DNA of 64,000 nt from Methanolobus vulcani. Lineage in GTDB: Archaea; Halobacteriota; Methanosarcinia; Methanosarcinales; Methanosarcinaceae. Below, piece by piece: positions 10,576 through 20,298 of this stretch (positions are counted from its first letter, which is position 1; each line of letters opens with the position of its first letter). The notes beneath the pieces are model-generated. The model saw nothing but the letters and a program-made list of their open reading frames with translations. It did no database searches and was not told where the DNA came from. The translations under genes were made by a program, and so were the position numbers. Where the stretch lies: NCBI RefSeq assembly GCF_006546655.1, contig NZ_VIAQ01000002.1, forward strand, positions 1 to 64,000, written 5' to 3'.

Positions 10576-11424
10576 ATGCCACATGTCATGGAAATTCTTG
10601 GAAAGGCCAGGGTTGTTGTAGAGAATGGAGAGGTTATTGAAGTTGGAAATCCTTTGATCGGTTGGTGTCCGATTTTTGACAAAGCCCGTGGCATAAAAGA
10701 GTTTACAAAAGAAGAGATCAGGAAAAATATGGAGTTCCGTATAAAGGATTTTGGTCTCTTCACAAACAAACGTCAACTTGATATGGATATTTTCGTAGGT
10801 TTTGGTGCATCAGAGACAATGATGACAGGTCTTAACAGTGGTATGCTGGATACAACTGTTACTGCATGTGATGGTGCAGGAACTGTGATTTCCAACAATC
10901 CGAATCTCGTTCAGGGAATGGGTGCACGTATCTCAGGTCTTGTTGAAACAGAACCAATTGATGAGACGATCAATGGAATTAATGAACGTGGTGGAATTGT
11001 TCTTGACCCTTCAACTGCCAGAATTGACCCTGTTGCAGGAGTCAGGAAAGCAGCCCAGCTTGGTTATAAAAAAATAGCTGTTACAGTTGTTTTCCCGGAA
11101 ACAGCAAAAGAGCTACGTGAGGTTGAAAAAGAACTTGGCCTTGAACTTGTGATTATAGGTGCACATGTCACAGGTATCAATAAGCAGACTGCACAGGATC
11201 TGCTTGATTCTGTAGACATTGTGACAAGCTGTGCTTCAAAACATATACGTGAACTTGTAAAGCCATTGGTTCAGGTTGGCAGTGCAGTTCCTCTTTTTGG
11301 ACTTACACAGCGAGGAAAGGAGTTGCTTCTGGAAAGGGCAAAGAAAGTAGATTCCCCTCTGTTTGTCAGTTCTGCAAAGCTTCCATCATTGCCTGAAGAA
11401 AAACAGCCAAGAGAACTGGTTTGA
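10576..11424 (+). CDS. Putative methanogenesis marker protein 8 (DUF2099-type)
   Basis: A 282-residue soluble protein that I recognise as the conserved methanogen protein known as methanogenesis marker 8; its function is uncharacterised. Features include the N-terminal VMEILGKARVVVENG strand pair, the GWCPIFDKARGIKEF segment with one conserved Cys, and a central Rossmann-like portion (DIFVGFGASETMMTGL, TACDGAGTVI). It follows the PaaK gene by 38 nt and a GGTGA ribosome-binding site, so it is probably co-transcribed. A stem-loop with a T-rich tail covers its stop codon. Confidence 0.8.
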   Translation: MPHVMEILGKARVVVENGEVIEVGNPLIGWCPIFDKARGIKEFTKEEIRKNMEFRIKDFGLFTNKRQLDMDIFVGFGASETMMTGLNSGMLDTTVTACDGAGTVISNNPNLVQGMGARISGLVETEPIDETINGINERGGIVLDPSTARIDPVAGVRKAAQLGYKKIAVTVVFPETAKELREVEKELGLELVIIGAHVTGINKQTAQDLLDSVDIVTSCASKHIRELVKPLVQVGSAVPLFGLTQRGKELLLERAKKVDSPLFVSSAKLPSLPEEKQPRELV

Positions 11425-11432
11425 TCAACCAG
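11416..11432 (+). terminator. Stem-loop terminator after marker protein 8
   Basis: CTGGTT/AACCAG stem with a 5-nt loop, overlapping the stop codon and followed by a CTTTCTTTTT tract. Confidence 0.55.
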
Positions 11433-11488
11433 CTTTCTTTTTGATTTAATTAATTTTTAGTCACTTGAACATTTTACTTTTTCATATT

Positions 11489-11917
11489 CTATTTTTCTGG
11501 AATATCAAGCTTATTTTTCTTTCTGTATGTCATTCCATTAAATATTGCAACAATGTCTCCCTTGTCATCAGTTATGTTAACAACATAGGTTGATATTTTA
11601 GGGTTGATTGATGTTTCCTTTGCTTCTGCATAAAGAATTCCTTCGACGGCGGCTTTTACAAAGGATATGTCTGCATTGATAGCAACAGCAACTGTTCCAT
11701 AGGAATTTGAAGCGGCGGCAAACGCCATATCTGCAAGTGTGAAAATAGCTCCTCCATGTACAGTGCCCAAAATGTTATGATGCTTTTTTTCAATCTTCAT
11801 CTCGGCCTTAGCATAGCCTTCTGAGACTTCAGTTAGTTTCATGCCAGAATTTGATGCGAAACATTCCTGAGAAAAATATCTCTGGATATCATCCATATTT
11901 TCCATATAATTCCTCAT
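11489..11917 (-). CDS. PaaI-type hotdog thioesterase
   Basis: A 142-residue hotdog-fold acyl-CoA thioesterase of the PaaI/YbgC group, likely hydrolysing aryl- or acyl-CoA esters. The core motif is HHNILGTVHGGAIFTLADMAFAAASNSYG, where HGG..F.LAD is the hotdog helix signature. The frame is open to 12007, but ATG 11917 has GGAGG 12 nt upstream and gives the normal domain length; the extra 30 residues look non-coding. It converges on the PaaK/marker 8 pair, and its family makes it a plausible housekeeping partner of the CoA ligases here. Confidence 0.82.
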   Translation of the reverse strand: MRNYMENMDDIQRYFSQECFASNSGMKLTEVSEGYAKAEMKIEKKHHNILGTVHGGAIFTLADMAFAAASNSYGTVAVAINADISFVKAAVEGILYAEAKETSINPKISTYVVNITDDKGDIVAIFNGMTYRKKNKLDIPEK

Positions 11918-12079
11918 TATAGTGTGTGTCCTCCAGTTTGTTTTCCTGATACTTATACTGGTTGCATTAGTTGCTTGTGATTTCGGTAATTGTTCGCAAC
12001 ACTGCATGTTGAATGATTAATCGTGATAAATACGGGCAAACTATATATACTAATAAAATCTACTTTATCATGATAAAAC

Positions 12080-12193
12080 ATGACAGAATATTACGTTAAC
12101 CACAATTCATACAGTTTTGGAACACTGTTCCTTTCACTGATGGTCGCTCTTATAACATACTACTCATTTCTCAGCTACCACGGTGTAGTTTAA
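12080..12193 (+). CDS. Small single-span membrane protein (37 residues)
   Basis: A 37-codon ORF with a polar N-terminus (MTEYYVNHNSYSFG), one hydrophobic helix at about residues 14-33 and a short tail (SYHGVV). A TATA-like CTATATATAC lies 31-38 bp upstream of the ATG, which suits a leaderless or very short-leader transcript. A strong stem-loop lies 45 bp beyond the stop. I do not recognise the family. The promoter and terminator flanks make it a plausible real small gene. Confidence 0.42.
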   Translation: MTEYYVNHNSYSFGTLFLSLMVALITYYSFLSYHGVV

Positions 12194-12236
12194 TTTGTAC
12201 CACAAAGAAGGGTTGGATCTATCTGGGGTTAGTGTA

Positions 12237-12278
12237 GAAAAGAGTGCAAATGGTTGCTGCGATCCATTTGCTCTTTTC
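12237..12278 (+). terminator. Long stem-loop downstream of the 37-residue ORF
   Basis: GCAAATGG/CCATTTGC stem extended by AAAAGA/TCTTTT with a 2-nt bulge; about 14 bp paired in total. It lies between the small ORF and the convergent JAMM gene. Confidence 0.55.
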
Positions 12279-12406
12279 CCTTCGAATACAAGTGTAAAAT
12301 TATTAAAATAGTATTGTTGTTTTGTGTAATCGTTTTCTATACTTAAAAACCACTATTGAGTATATCCTCATATCAGTGGTTGGCTGATTATACTTTAAGA
12401 TTTTAT

Positions 12407-12808
12407 TCAGAGAATTTCATCATCCTCTATCTCAACATCAAGCACTTCCAGTCTGATTTCTTCCCCGCTGCCGTTAAAGCATTTCCAGTTATCCGGGCCA
12501 AAAGGATGGCCGACTATTATATGATGGTTCCCTGTTTTACTGAACAACCTGAGATCAGCCTTTGAAGGTCTTATAATAGAACTGGGATGGCTGTGTACGG
12601 AACCAACAGCAGAAATATTTGGCATCATGAAGAGCTTGAGTACTGCATTTATTTCACTGGACTCTGTTCCTGGCAGAATTAAAACATCTGTGATGATACC
12701 GTCTTTTGTTTCTAACAGGCCGGCAAATTCATTCGGATAAGTCGACTTGCTGACCTCCATAATAAAATCCAGAGTATCTCTGGCAATTCCCTTTATTGCT
12801 TCACTCAT
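12407..12808 (-). CDS. JAMM/MPN+ metalloprotease-domain protein (Mov34/PAD-1 family)
   Basis: A 133-residue single-domain protein with an intact JAMM zinc motif: an upstream Glu (NEFAGLLE, residue ~23-30), then HSHPSSIIRPSKADL, matching H-x-H-x7-S-x2-D. Archaeal proteins of this size resemble isopeptidases that remove ubiquitin-like SAMP modifiers, or sulfur-carrier processing enzymes. No E1-like or ubiquitin-like gene is adjacent, so the substrate is unknown. The next gene on the same strand (DUF92) ends upstream, 50 bp away. Confidence 0.85.
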   Translation of the reverse strand: MSEAIKGIARDTLDFIMEVSKSTYPNEFAGLLETKDGIITDVLILPGTESSEINAVLKLFMMPNISAVGSVHSHPSSIIRPSKADLRLFSKTGNHHIIVGHPFGPDNWKCFNGSGEEIRLEVLDVEIEDDEIL

Positions 12809-12858
12809 CTATTTATTCTACACATGGAGGAGATATAAATTTATTGAGAACAGGATTC

Positions 12859-14286
12859 TTAGCTGATGAGTAAATAGATTATTCCTGAAACAACAGCTCC
12901 TGCAAAAGTTGCAACAAAATTGACACCACTGTTTGAGAGCATTCCACGCTTCTGAAGTGTTGCACCAAGAAGACTGTCGATATTTGTACCGAGGAATCCT
13001 CCGGCAGTTGTAATGGCTATTGCCATTGGTGCATTCTCCACCCTTCCAAAAAGAACTGGAAGCAGACCAATTACCATGGAACCGAGAAGAGCTGCTACTT
13101 CACCAAGTATGGTCACTGCTCCATCAACACCAGCTCTTGTTGGTTTTAATGTGGTTATCATTATTGGCTGCGAATGTGCGGTTGTTCCTATCTCACTTGC
13201 CAGGGTATCGCCGGTTGCAGTAGCCACAGTACCAAGGTATGCAAATATTATCAGGTCTGCATGCTGGGGATATATTCCATAGCATATTGCAAGAATAAGA
13301 GCCGCCATGCTGTTGCTGAATACATTCTCATAACTTCTTACACCACCCTTGGACTGTGCAAGTCCTATGGATTCCTTGTATCTGTATTTGTACTTGGTAA
13401 AGGCTCCTCCAAGTATGAAGAATGTCAATAGGAGAACAAACCAGAACAGTTCACTGAATACAATTATCAGAACTCCCAGAAGAGCAGCGCTGAAAAGGGC
13501 TGAAAGGTCAGCTATTTTTGTTCTGTATGCAAGATAACCTAATACAAGTGAGAAAATCAGTGCAAAGAACATTTGCTGTGGTGGAACAGAGTATCCGAAA
13601 GAGCTGAAAAGCCACATTGTCATTCCTGAACCAAGTGGAACGGACAGGTTGTTATCAATGTTAGATGGAATTGATTCAAAAAGTGCTCCTGTTACGGAAC
13701 CTATTACCGCAAGGAAGAAGAGCATATTTAGGTCAATGGTAATATCCTGCCAGTGCATAAGCCAGAGTCCGGCTAAACAGGCTGTCAATATGCCTACACC
13801 CAGAAGTACGATGCTGGAGGGTAGTAAACAGCGTTCAGTTTCTCCCGGATTTAATTTGCAACGTAGGACTTGCAGTTGCTTGCGATGTCGTATGAAGTTT
13901 GCAGAACTTGTTCCAAAAGTGGATATTGCAATTGCACTGGCTATAACAGATAATGGAAGTCTGTAAGGTGTAAATTCCAGTAATGCACTTATCAGCATCA
14001 GGATAAATACGGATATGGCAAGGTTCTTTGCGCTTTTAAGTCCTTCATTTATTTTATCCGTGAGCATTTCCCTTGAGCCAGGAAGTGGCTTCTTGTAGAG
14101 ATAACGGTTAAGAGGCCAGTCTTCAGGAAGAAATGTAAGTGCAAATATCATAAGAAAACTGAGGACCAGCAATATCTCAGGTCCTATAAAGGGAAACAGT
14201 AGTATCAGGAAGCCAAAAGCAGCATGAAGTAGTTGCCTTCTGTATTCATGTTCCATGTTCTCAAATATATTCGGAATGCCTGCCAT
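12859..14286 (-). CDS. DUF92 family polytopic membrane protein with a dolichol-kinase-like N-terminus
   Basis: A 475-residue membrane protein with around 12-13 hydrophobic helices. The C-terminal half (from about residue 235) matches the DUF92 pattern, including ATATGDTLASEIG and TTAGGFLGTNIDSLLGATLQ. The N-terminal ~200 residues (RRQLLHAAFGF..., later SSANFIRHRK) look like a CTP-dependent dolichol/phytol kinase-type unit. DUF92 relatives include plant VTE6, a phytyl-phosphate kinase, so isoprenoid-phosphate phosphorylation is a reasonable guess. ATG 14286 lacks a clear ribosome-binding site; ATG 14256 is an alternative. Confidence 0.78.
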   Translation of the reverse strand: MAGIPNIFENMEHEYRRQLLHAAFGFLILLFPFIGPEILLVLSFLMIFALTFLPEDWPLNRYLYKKPLPGSREMLTDKINEGLKSAKNLAISVFILMLISALLEFTPYRLPLSVIASAIAISTFGTSSANFIRHRKQLQVLRCKLNPGETERCLLPSSIVLLGVGILTACLAGLWLMHWQDITIDLNMLFFLAVIGSVTGALFESIPSNIDNNLSVPLGSGMTMWLFSSFGYSVPPQQMFFALIFSLVLGYLAYRTKIADLSALFSAALLGVLIIVFSELFWFVLLLTFFILGGAFTKYKYRYKESIGLAQSKGGVRSYENVFSNSMAALILAICYGIYPQHADLIIFAYLGTVATATGDTLASEIGTTAHSQPIMITTLKPTRAGVDGAVTILGEVAALLGSMVIGLLPVLFGRVENAPMAIAITTAGGFLGTNIDSLLGATLQKRGMLSNSGVNFVATFAGAVVSGIIYLLIS

Positions 14287-14639
14287 ATCGATCGCTGTTT
14301 TTTTGTACAGTTAATGTACTTTGTTTCATTCAGATACTTTTTAAGGTATTTATTGATAATGATTATTCCATTATTATAATATTAATATATTTTCCTGGTT
14401 TTCATTGATATTAAGCATCAATATTTAACTAAAATCAATTGCTGTAGCATTATGCTATGTGAGCACATGGCACTGTTAAAACGAATATATTAAAATAATA
14501 GTAACACTTAAACTCACAAACCTATCTGGAGAATACCGGGGAGTAGAATCCCTTTTTGAGATAAAATCCCGCATTTTGCATATGCAATCTGCTAATTTTC
14601 TCGTCTTGTATTCATATGGCCATTTAGGAAGGTGTTTCT
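14287..14639. promoter_or_regulatory. Divergent intergenic region with a 12-bp palindrome
   Basis: 353 bp between the divergent DUF92 and XRE-cupin genes. It is AT-rich with TATA-like runs (around 14376-14391 and 14485-14495) and contains a perfect palindrome TTGCATATGCAA at 14576-14587, about 53 bp before the XRE-cupin start. The palindrome is a candidate operator for autoregulation. No ORF is supported here. Confidence 0.4.
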
Positions 14640-15194
14640 ATGCAGGAAAAGATCAAAGAAATTGCAGCCCGTGTAAGGGAATTACGTGATATTTCCGATA
14701 TTTCCGTTGAGGAAATGGCCGGAAAGCTGGCATTGTCCGTTGACACTTATTCTAAGTATGAGGCCGGAGAAGAGGACATACCTGCAAGCGTACTTTTTGA
14801 GATCGCCCAGAATATGAATGTAGATATGTCAGTACTTCTTACCGGTGAAGCTCCAAAGATGCGTGTTTTCGCGGTTACCCGTAAGGATAAGGGTGTAAGT
14901 GCAGAGCGACGCAAGGATTACAAATACCAGAACATTGCTGCAAATTTCGCTCATAAGAAGGCAGAACCATTCGTTGTAAGGGTTGACCCTGAACCTGAAG
15001 GTGCACCAATTTCAACTAACAGTCATCCTGGTCAGGAATTCGATTATGTCCTTGAAGGAACACTTAAAGTGGCCATCCACAATAATGAGATCGTCCTTGA
15101 AGAAGGAGATTCCATATTCTTTGATTCCGGCTATGAACATGGAATGCAGGCACTTGGTGGCAAACCTGCAAAATTCCTGGCCGTTATATTGTAA
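14640..15194 (+). CDS. XRE-family HTH regulator with C-terminal cupin sensor
   Basis: A 184-residue transcription regulator. Residues ~8-65 form a Cro/C1-type HTH ([21 protein letters not shown]) and residues ~110-184 a cupin_2 barrel ([36 protein letters not shown]) that probably binds a small ligand. AGGAAGGTG precedes the ATG. The next gene, an acyl-CoA synthetase, starts 29 nt downstream, so the regulator probably controls its own operon in response to a carboxylate or CoA ester. A second XRE-cupin gene at 28.9 kb has the same neighbourhood. Confidence 0.9.
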   Translation: MQEKIKEIAARVRELRDISDISVEEMAGKLALSVDTYSKYEAGEEDIPASVLFEIAQNMNVDMSVLLTGEAPKMRVFAVTRKDKGVSAERRKDYKYQNIAANFAHKKAEPFVVRVDPEPEGAPISTNSHPGQEFDYVLEGTLKVAIHNNEIVLEEGDSIFFDSGYEHGMQALGGKPAKFLAVIL

Positions 15195-15223
15195 ATTGTA
15201 ACTTATGCTTATTCGGAGGTAGT

Positions 15224-16897
15224 ATGACTTCATTACTTGAGAAATATGTTTCACGCGTGGAATTTGAGTCCTATGAGGACTTCAAAGCGAACTTCAAAAT
15301 AAATATCCCTGATAACTTCAACTTTGCCTATGATATTGTGGATGTTTATGCAGCAGAACAGCCTGATAAGAAGGCTCTTGTATGGTGCGATGACAACGGT
15401 GAAGAAAAGATATTCACTTTCAAGGATCTCCAGTATTATAGTAACAAAACTGCAAATATGTTCAAGAGCCTTGGTGTAAAGAAAGGCGATAACGTAATGC
15501 TCATGCTCAAGAGCCGCTATGAGTTCTGGTTCTCTATACTTGCACTTCACAGGATAGGTGCTATTGCAGTTCCTGCAACACACATGCTCACAAAGAAGGA
15601 TGTTGTCTACAGAGTAGAGCGTGCAATTATCAATACTGTAGTATGTGCACCCGATGAAGGTATCCTTGATTACGTTGACGAGGCTTATGATGAGGTCAGC
15701 AGTATTCTTAAGAACCGTCTTGTAATTGGTCTTGAAAGAGAAGGATGGCTTGGTTTTTCCGAAGAAATGGAAAAGGCATCAGAAGATTTTGAACGTCCAA
15801 TAGGTGAAGAAGCAACATGCAACGATGATATCCTGTTGAATTATTTCTCATCAGGAACCACCGGTTTCCCAAAAATGGTACAGCACAGCTTTACCTATCC
15901 TCTTGCACACATTATAACCGCAAAGTACTGGCAGAATGTAGCAGATGAAGGTCTCCATTATACTGTTGCTGATTCCGGCTGGGCAAAATGTGTCTGGGGT
16001 AAGATATACGGTCAGTGGATAGCAGGCAGTGCTGTTTTTGTATATGACTACGAGAGATTCAGCGCTGACAAAATGCTTGAGAATGCTATTAAATACGGAG
16101 TAACAACTTTCTGTGCTCCACCAACGATATACAGGTTCCTTATCAGGGAAGACCTTAGCAAATACGACTTCAGCTCCCTTAAATATTGTGTAACAGCAGG
16201 AGAACCTCTGAACCCCGAAGTTTATGATCAGTTCTACAAGATCACAGGCATGAAACTCATGGAAGGTTTCGGACAGACCGAAACAGTCGTTTCCGTTGCG
16301 ACATTCCCATGGCTTGAACCAAAACCGGGTTCAATGGGAAAACCATCTCCTGAGTACGATATCATGCTCATTAACGGTGAGGGCAAACCATGTGAAGCTG
16401 GTGAAGAAGGAGAAATCTGTATTGACACAAGCTTTGGAAATCCACCTGGAATCTTCAGGGGATACCGTTCAGACGAGCAGCTTACTGCAAGAGTCTGGCA
16501 TGATGGCTATTACCATACAGGTGACATGGCCTGGATGGATGAGGATGGTTACTACTGGTTCGTTGGAAGAGCCGATGATATCATAAAGACATCCGGTTAC
16601 CGTGTTGGTCCTTTTGAAGTAGAGAGTGCACTAATAGAACATCCTGCAGTTCTTGAATGTGCAATCACAGGTGTTCCTGACCCTGTAAGGGGACAGGTTA
16701 TCAAGGCAACGATAGTTCTTACAAAGGACTACACAGCAAGTGATGAGCTTAAGAAAAAGCTTCAGGATCACGTGAAGAAGTCCACCGCACCTTATAAGTA
16801 TCCACGTGTGGTTGAGTTTGTTCCTGAACTTCCAAAAACAATCAGCGGAAAAATAAGACGTGTTGAAATACGTGATAGTGACAAGGAAGGGCAGTAA
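15224..16897 (+). CDS. AMP-forming acyl-CoA synthetase (medium/branched-chain type)
   Basis: A 557-residue member of the acyl/acetyl-CoA synthetase superfamily, converting a carboxylate, ATP and CoA to acyl-CoA. Motifs are [17 protein letters not shown] (AMP-binding loop), [48 protein letters not shown] split across the hinge, and the C-terminal lysine in [11 protein letters not shown]. Length and motifs fit the Methanosarcina medium-chain acyl-CoA synthetase, which accepts 2-methylbutyrate. GGAGG precedes the ATG. It is co-directional with the upstream XRE-cupin gene and with vorCBA downstream, fitting branched-chain acid activation followed by reductive carboxylation. Confidence 0.9.
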   Translation: MTSLLEKYVSRVEFESYEDFKANFKINIPDNFNFAYDIVDVYAAEQPDKKALVWCDDNGEEKIFTFKDLQYYSNKTANMFKSLGVKKGDNVMLMLKSRYEFWFSILALHRIGAIAVPATHMLTKKDVVYRVERAIINTVVCAPDEGILDYVDEAYDEVSSILKNRLVIGLEREGWLGFSEEMEKASEDFERPIGEEATCNDDILLNYFSSGTTGFPKMVQHSFTYPLAHIITAKYWQNVADEGLHYTVADSGWAKCVWGKIYGQWIAGSAVFVYDYERFSADKMLENAIKYGVTTFCAPPTIYRFLIREDLSKYDFSSLKYCVTAGEPLNPEVYDQFYKITGMKLMEGFGQTETVVSVATFPWLEPKPGSMGKPSPEYDIMLINGEGKPCEAGEEGEICIDTSFGNPPGIFRGYRSDEQLTARVWHDGYYHTGDMAWMDEDGYYWFVGRADDIIKTSGYRVGPFEVESALIEHPAVLECAITGVPDPVRGQVIKATIVLTKDYTASDELKKKLQDHVKKSTAPYKYPRVVEFVPELPKTISGKIRRVEIRDSDKEGQ

Positions 16898-16905
16898 CCT
16901 TCCTT
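16883..16905 (+). terminator. Stem-loop terminator at the end of the acyl-CoA synthetase
   Basis: AAGGAAGG/CCTTCCTT stem (8 bp, 7-nt loop) overlapping the stop codon, followed by T-rich sequence. Confidence 0.65.
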
Positions 16906-16930
16906 TTTCTTTGCTTTACTTATCTTTAAA

Positions 16931-16987
16931 CCCGGACCATAAAGTAAATACATATTCACTCACTTTATGGACTAATTCCTATCCGGG
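16931..16987. promoter_or_regulatory. Nested inverted repeat upstream of vorC
   Basis: A perfect 9-bp inverted repeat CCATAAAGT...ACTTTATGG (16937-16945 / 16962-16970) lies inside an outer CCCGGA...TCCGGG pair (16931-16936 / 16982-16987). It sits 40-97 bp before the vorC start. It could be a regulator-binding site or an mRNA leader structure. Confidence 0.5.
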
Positions 16988-17027
16988 ATATTATTTTTAA
17001 ACTTTTAAACTTAAAATGAGGCATTGT

Positions 17028-17261
17028 ATGTCAGGCAAAAAAGAACCATACCCGGTTATCAATATCATAGAGTGTAAAGCCTGCGGACGTTGTATTGTAG
17101 CATGTCCCAAGGGTGTCCTGAAAATGAGTGATGATCTCAATGAACGAGGATACCATTACATAGAATATGCAGGTGAGGGCTGCACAGGTTGTGCAAACTG
17201 TTATTATACCTGTCCTGAGCCGCTTGCCATAGAGATACACATTCCGCTTAAGGATGATTGA
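17028..17261 (+). CDS. vorC: 2-oxoacid:ferredoxin oxidoreductase, ferredoxin-like subunit
   Basis: A 77-residue protein with two [4Fe-4S] motifs, [14 protein letters not shown] and [14 protein letters not shown], supplying the electron-transfer subunit of the following oxidoreductase. The frame also opens at ATG 17016, but ATG 17028 has TGAGG 6 nt upstream and is preferred. It is 15 nt before the alpha-subunit gene. Gene order and subunit sizes match the methanogen vorCBA arrangement (2-oxoisovalerate oxidoreductase). A KGOR or another branched-chain/aryl 2-oxoacid specificity cannot be excluded. Confidence 0.85.
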   Translation: MSGKKEPYPVINIIECKACGRCIVACPKGVLKMSDDLNERGYHYIEYAGEGCTGCANCYYTCPEPLAIEIHIPLKDD

Positions 17262-17276
17262 ACTTAAGGTGAGAAA

Positions 17277-18335
17277 ATGGCAACACAATTAGTAAAAGGT
17301 AATACAGCAGCTGTTATAGGTGCACTATACGCTGGATGTGACTGTTATTTCGGTTATCCTATCACTCCTGCAAGCGAGATATTGCAGGAAGCCTCCAAGT
17401 ATTTCCCAAAGCTTGGAAGGAAATTCGTACAGGCAGAATCTGAAGAAGCTGCGATCAACATGGTCTACGGTGCAGCATCCACTGGCCACAGGGTCATGAC
17501 TGCATCATCCGGCCCTGGAATCAGCCTGAAACAGGAAGGAGTTTCCTATATGGCAGGAGCTGAGCTTCCATGTGTCATAGTCGACATTATGAGAGCAGGT
17601 CCAGGTCTTGGAAATATCGGACCTGAGCAGGGAGATTACAACCAGGTTGTAAAAGGCGGAGGACACGGTAACTACAAGAATATAGTACTGGCTCCAAACT
17701 CCGTGCAGGAAATGTGCGACTTTGTTATCAAGGGATTTGAACTTGCTTTCAAATACCGCAATCCTGTTGTTGTACTGGCTGACGGTGTCCTTGGACAGAT
17801 GGTTGAGTCCCTGCAGTTCCCGGAAGTTTCAGAAAAACCTGAGATTGACACAGAATGGGCTGTAAGCGGTACAGCAGAAACCAGGGAGAACCTTATTACT
17901 TCTATTTTCCTTGATTTCAACCAGCTTGAAGAGTTCAACTATAAGATACAGGAAAAGTACGATCTCATTGAGGAGCAGGAAGTGGATTGCGACGAATATA
18001 TGACAGAGGATGCAAACATCATCCTTGTATCATATGGTATCAGCAGTCGAATATGCAAATCTGCTGTTGATCAGGCAAGAAAGGAAGGCATCAAAGTAGG
18101 TCTTTTCAGACCTAAGACACTGTTCCCGTTCCCGAAGGAAGAACTGAAAACAATTGCAGATTCAAAAGAATGCACATTTGTCTCAGTTGAGATGAGCAAC
18201 GGACAGATGCTTGAGGATATTAAACTTGCAATTGAATGCAGCAGACCGACTGAACTTGTGTACCGCATGGGCGGAAACCTGATAACAATGGACCAGGTCC
18301 TTGACAGCATCAGGAAGATTGCAGGGGAGGAGTAA
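17277..18335 (+). CDS. vorB: 2-oxoacid:ferredoxin oxidoreductase, alpha subunit
   Basis: A 352-residue subunit carrying the pyrimidine-binding domain of the TPP-dependent oxidoreductase. Signatures are the N-terminal [49 protein letters not shown], and a C-terminal transketolase-like portion ([12 protein letters not shown]). Together with vorA and vorC it interconverts a branched 2-oxoacid with acyl-CoA and CO2 using ferredoxin. In methanogens it can run reductively to make valine, leucine or isoleucine precursors from acids. AGGTGA precedes the ATG, and it ends 2 nt before vorA. Confidence 0.88.
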   Translation: MATQLVKGNTAAVIGALYAGCDCYFGYPITPASEILQEASKYFPKLGRKFVQAESEEAAINMVYGAASTGHRVMTASSGPGISLKQEGVSYMAGAELPCVIVDIMRAGPGLGNIGPEQGDYNQVVKGGGHGNYKNIVLAPNSVQEMCDFVIKGFELAFKYRNPVVVLADGVLGQMVESLQFPEVSEKPEIDTEWAVSGTAETRENLITSIFLDFNQLEEFNYKIQEKYDLIEEQEVDCDEYMTEDANIILVSYGISSRICKSAVDQARKEGIKVGLFRPKTLFPFPKEELKTIADSKECTFVSVEMSNGQMLEDIKLAIECSRPTELVYRMGGNLITMDQVLDSIRKIAGEE

Positions 18336-18337
18336 AA

Positions 18338-19759
18338 ATGGCAGAAAAAGTCATAAAGAGCACAGGTCTGTATTCAGAGTTCTCCCGCAAAGGCGGTGCA
18401 GCTCCAACTGCAACCCACTATTGTCCGGGATGCGGACACGGTGTAATCCACAAGCTCATCGGTGAAGCAATGCATGATTTTGGAATACAGGACCGCAGTG
18501 TAATGATAAGTCCTGTAGGCTGTGCTGTTTTTGCCTACTATTACTTTGACTGTGGAAACATCCAGGTAGCACATGGACGTGCTCCGGCTGTTGGAACCGG
18601 TGTTTCAAGGGCACAGGATGATTCTATTGTTATCTCCTATCAGGGAGACGGTGACCTTGCATCCATCGGTCTGAATGAGACTATGCAGGCAGCCAACCGT
18701 GGTGAGAAGATGGCAGTGTTCTTTGTCAACAACACCGTTTACGGTATGACCGGTGGGCAGATGGCACCAACAACCCTCATTGGAGAGAAGACCGTAACCT
18801 GTCCTGATGGAAGAGACCCCAGATTTGCAGGTTATCCACTGCACATGTGTGAGCTTCTCAACAATCTGAAGGCTCCTGTTTTCATTGAAAGGGTTTCAGT
18901 TTCCGACATTTCACACATAAGAAAGGCACGCAAAGCTATCCGCAAAGCACTTGAAATTCAGCGCGATGGTAAAGGATATGCATTTGTGGAGATTCTTTCC
19001 ACATGTCCGACCAACCTCAAGCAGAACGCCGAGCAGAGCACTGCTTTTGTAAATGAGCAGATGGAGAAGGAATTCCCACTTGGCAATTTCAGGAATCTTT
19101 CAGATGAGACTGAACCACTCCACCGGGGAGATAGTGTATTTGATAAGAAGTCAATAGATGACCTCTTCAATCTTGAAACCGGATCCGCACCCGATGCAAA
19201 AGTTGATTCATCATTCCCTGAAGTGCAAATTAAGGCAGCAGGTTTTGGTGGACAGGGTGTGCTTAGTATGGGTCTGACCCTTGCACATGCAGGCTGTGAC
19301 GCTCAGCGCTTTGTTTCATGGTATCCATCCTATGGTCCTGAACAGCGTGGTGGAACTTCCAATTGTTCTGTTGTTGTTTCAGGCGATTCAATCGGTTCTC
19401 CGGTAGTTTACACTCCTGATGTGCTTGTGGCAATGAACCGACCTTCACTGGAAAAATTTGCTGCTGATGTAAAGGAAGGTGGATACATTCTCTATGATTC
19501 AGGTATCGGTGAATGTGACATTCCGGATGGCATCAAAGGAGTAGCTGTTCCTGCTGTAAAGATTGCAGGTGATGCCGGTTCAGAGAAGGCTGCTAACACT
19601 GTAATGCTTGGGGTTATCATGGCTCTTGGAATCACAGGACTTGAAGAGAAGAACTTCAAGGCAGCACTTGCAGAGACCTTTGCCAAGAAACCAAAGCTTA
19701 TTCCACTTAACCATGCAGTTCTGGAAGCAGCAGCTGCCTGGGCAAAAGAGAATATCTGA
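18338..19759 (+). CDS. vorA: 2-oxoacid:ferredoxin oxidoreductase, fused beta-gamma subunit
   Basis: A 473-residue fusion. Residues ~15-270 are the TPP-binding beta subunit ([43 protein letters not shown]). Residues ~290-473 are the gamma subunit ([41 protein letters not shown]). The fused layout and length fit methanogen VorA. Its ribosome-binding site lies in the end of vorB, and the three genes form a tight operon closed by a hairpin at 19788. Confidence 0.88.
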   Translation: MAEKVIKSTGLYSEFSRKGGAAPTATHYCPGCGHGVIHKLIGEAMHDFGIQDRSVMISPVGCAVFAYYYFDCGNIQVAHGRAPAVGTGVSRAQDDSIVISYQGDGDLASIGLNETMQAANRGEKMAVFFVNNTVYGMTGGQMAPTTLIGEKTVTCPDGRDPRFAGYPLHMCELLNNLKAPVFIERVSVSDISHIRKARKAIRKALEIQRDGKGYAFVEILSTCPTNLKQNAEQSTAFVNEQMEKEFPLGNFRNLSDETEPLHRGDSVFDKKSIDDLFNLETGSAPDAKVDSSFPEVQIKAAGFGGQGVLSMGLTLAHAGCDAQRFVSWYPSYGPEQRGGTSNCSVVVSGDSIGSPVVYTPDVLVAMNRPSLEKFAADVKEGGYILYDSGIGECDIPDGIKGVAVPAVKIAGDAGSEKAANTVMLGVIMALGITGLEEKNFKAALAETFAKKPKLIPLNHAVLEAAAAWAKENI

Positions 19760-19787
19760 ATTAGCATAACTAAGCATATCTATATTT

Positions 19788-19807
19788 CAGGCATGGGTTC
19801 ATGCCTG
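19788..19807 (+). terminator. Terminator hairpin after vorCBA
   Basis: Perfect 8-bp stem CAGGCATG/CATGCCTG with a GGTT loop, followed by a TTTCTTTTTT tract. Confidence 0.7.
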
Positions 19808-19874
19808 TTACATTTCTTTTTTGAAGATAACATTTTAATATCTTTAAGCACCCTCTTATTATGGGAGCGGTAAA

Positions 19875-20267
19875 ATGGCTGAAAGCGATATAATTGAAGC
19901 TAATGATTCCAATTGGCAGGAACTCATTGAAAACCAGGAAAAACCAATGGTTGTCATGTTCTATCTGCCAAACTGTGTTCATTGTAAGGAGATAGAACCA
20001 TATTTTAAGGATTACTCGGTTGAGTTTCACAAGTCATGCACTTTTGTAATGATGAACGGACTTGACAGTCCCCTTACCGCAAGAAAATATGGTGTTCGTG
20101 GAACTCCTACGTTTAAATTCTTCTGTAAAGGACGTGCTATTAAAGAACAGGTGGGCCTTGTTTATCCTTCATTACTCCGCCAGTCAATTGAAGATCTTAT
20201 AAGACATGGTGATGAATGCGTGTTGCATACGTCTCCAATGCCTGATGAAGTGTCTCCATATGAGTGA
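19875..20267 (+). CDS. Thioredoxin-fold protein with CVHC active site
   Basis: A 130-residue thioredoxin-like protein. The redox motif is CVHC in MVVMFYLPNCVHCKEIEPYF, the cis-Pro region is VRGTPTFKFFCKG, and the C-terminal tail is polar. It lacks a signal peptide, so it probably acts in the cytoplasm as a disulfide reductase. The active-site pair differs from the usual CGPC and suggests a different redox potential or partner. GGGAG precedes the ATG. It is monocistronic, between two hairpins. Confidence 0.82.
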   Translation: MAESDIIEANDSNWQELIENQEKPMVVMFYLPNCVHCKEIEPYFKDYSVEFHKSCTFVMMNGLDSPLTARKYGVRGTPTFKFFCKGRAIKEQVGLVYPSLLRQSIEDLIRHGDECVLHTSPMPDEVSPYE

Positions 20268-20287
20268 AACACTTCTAGTATTTCACT
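20263..20287. terminator. Stem-loop between the convergent thioredoxin and mutase genes
   Basis: AGTGAAA/TTTCACT stem with an 11-nt loop, located in the 31-bp gap between the two stops. Confidence 0.45.
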
Positions 20288-20298
20288 TATTATGAACT

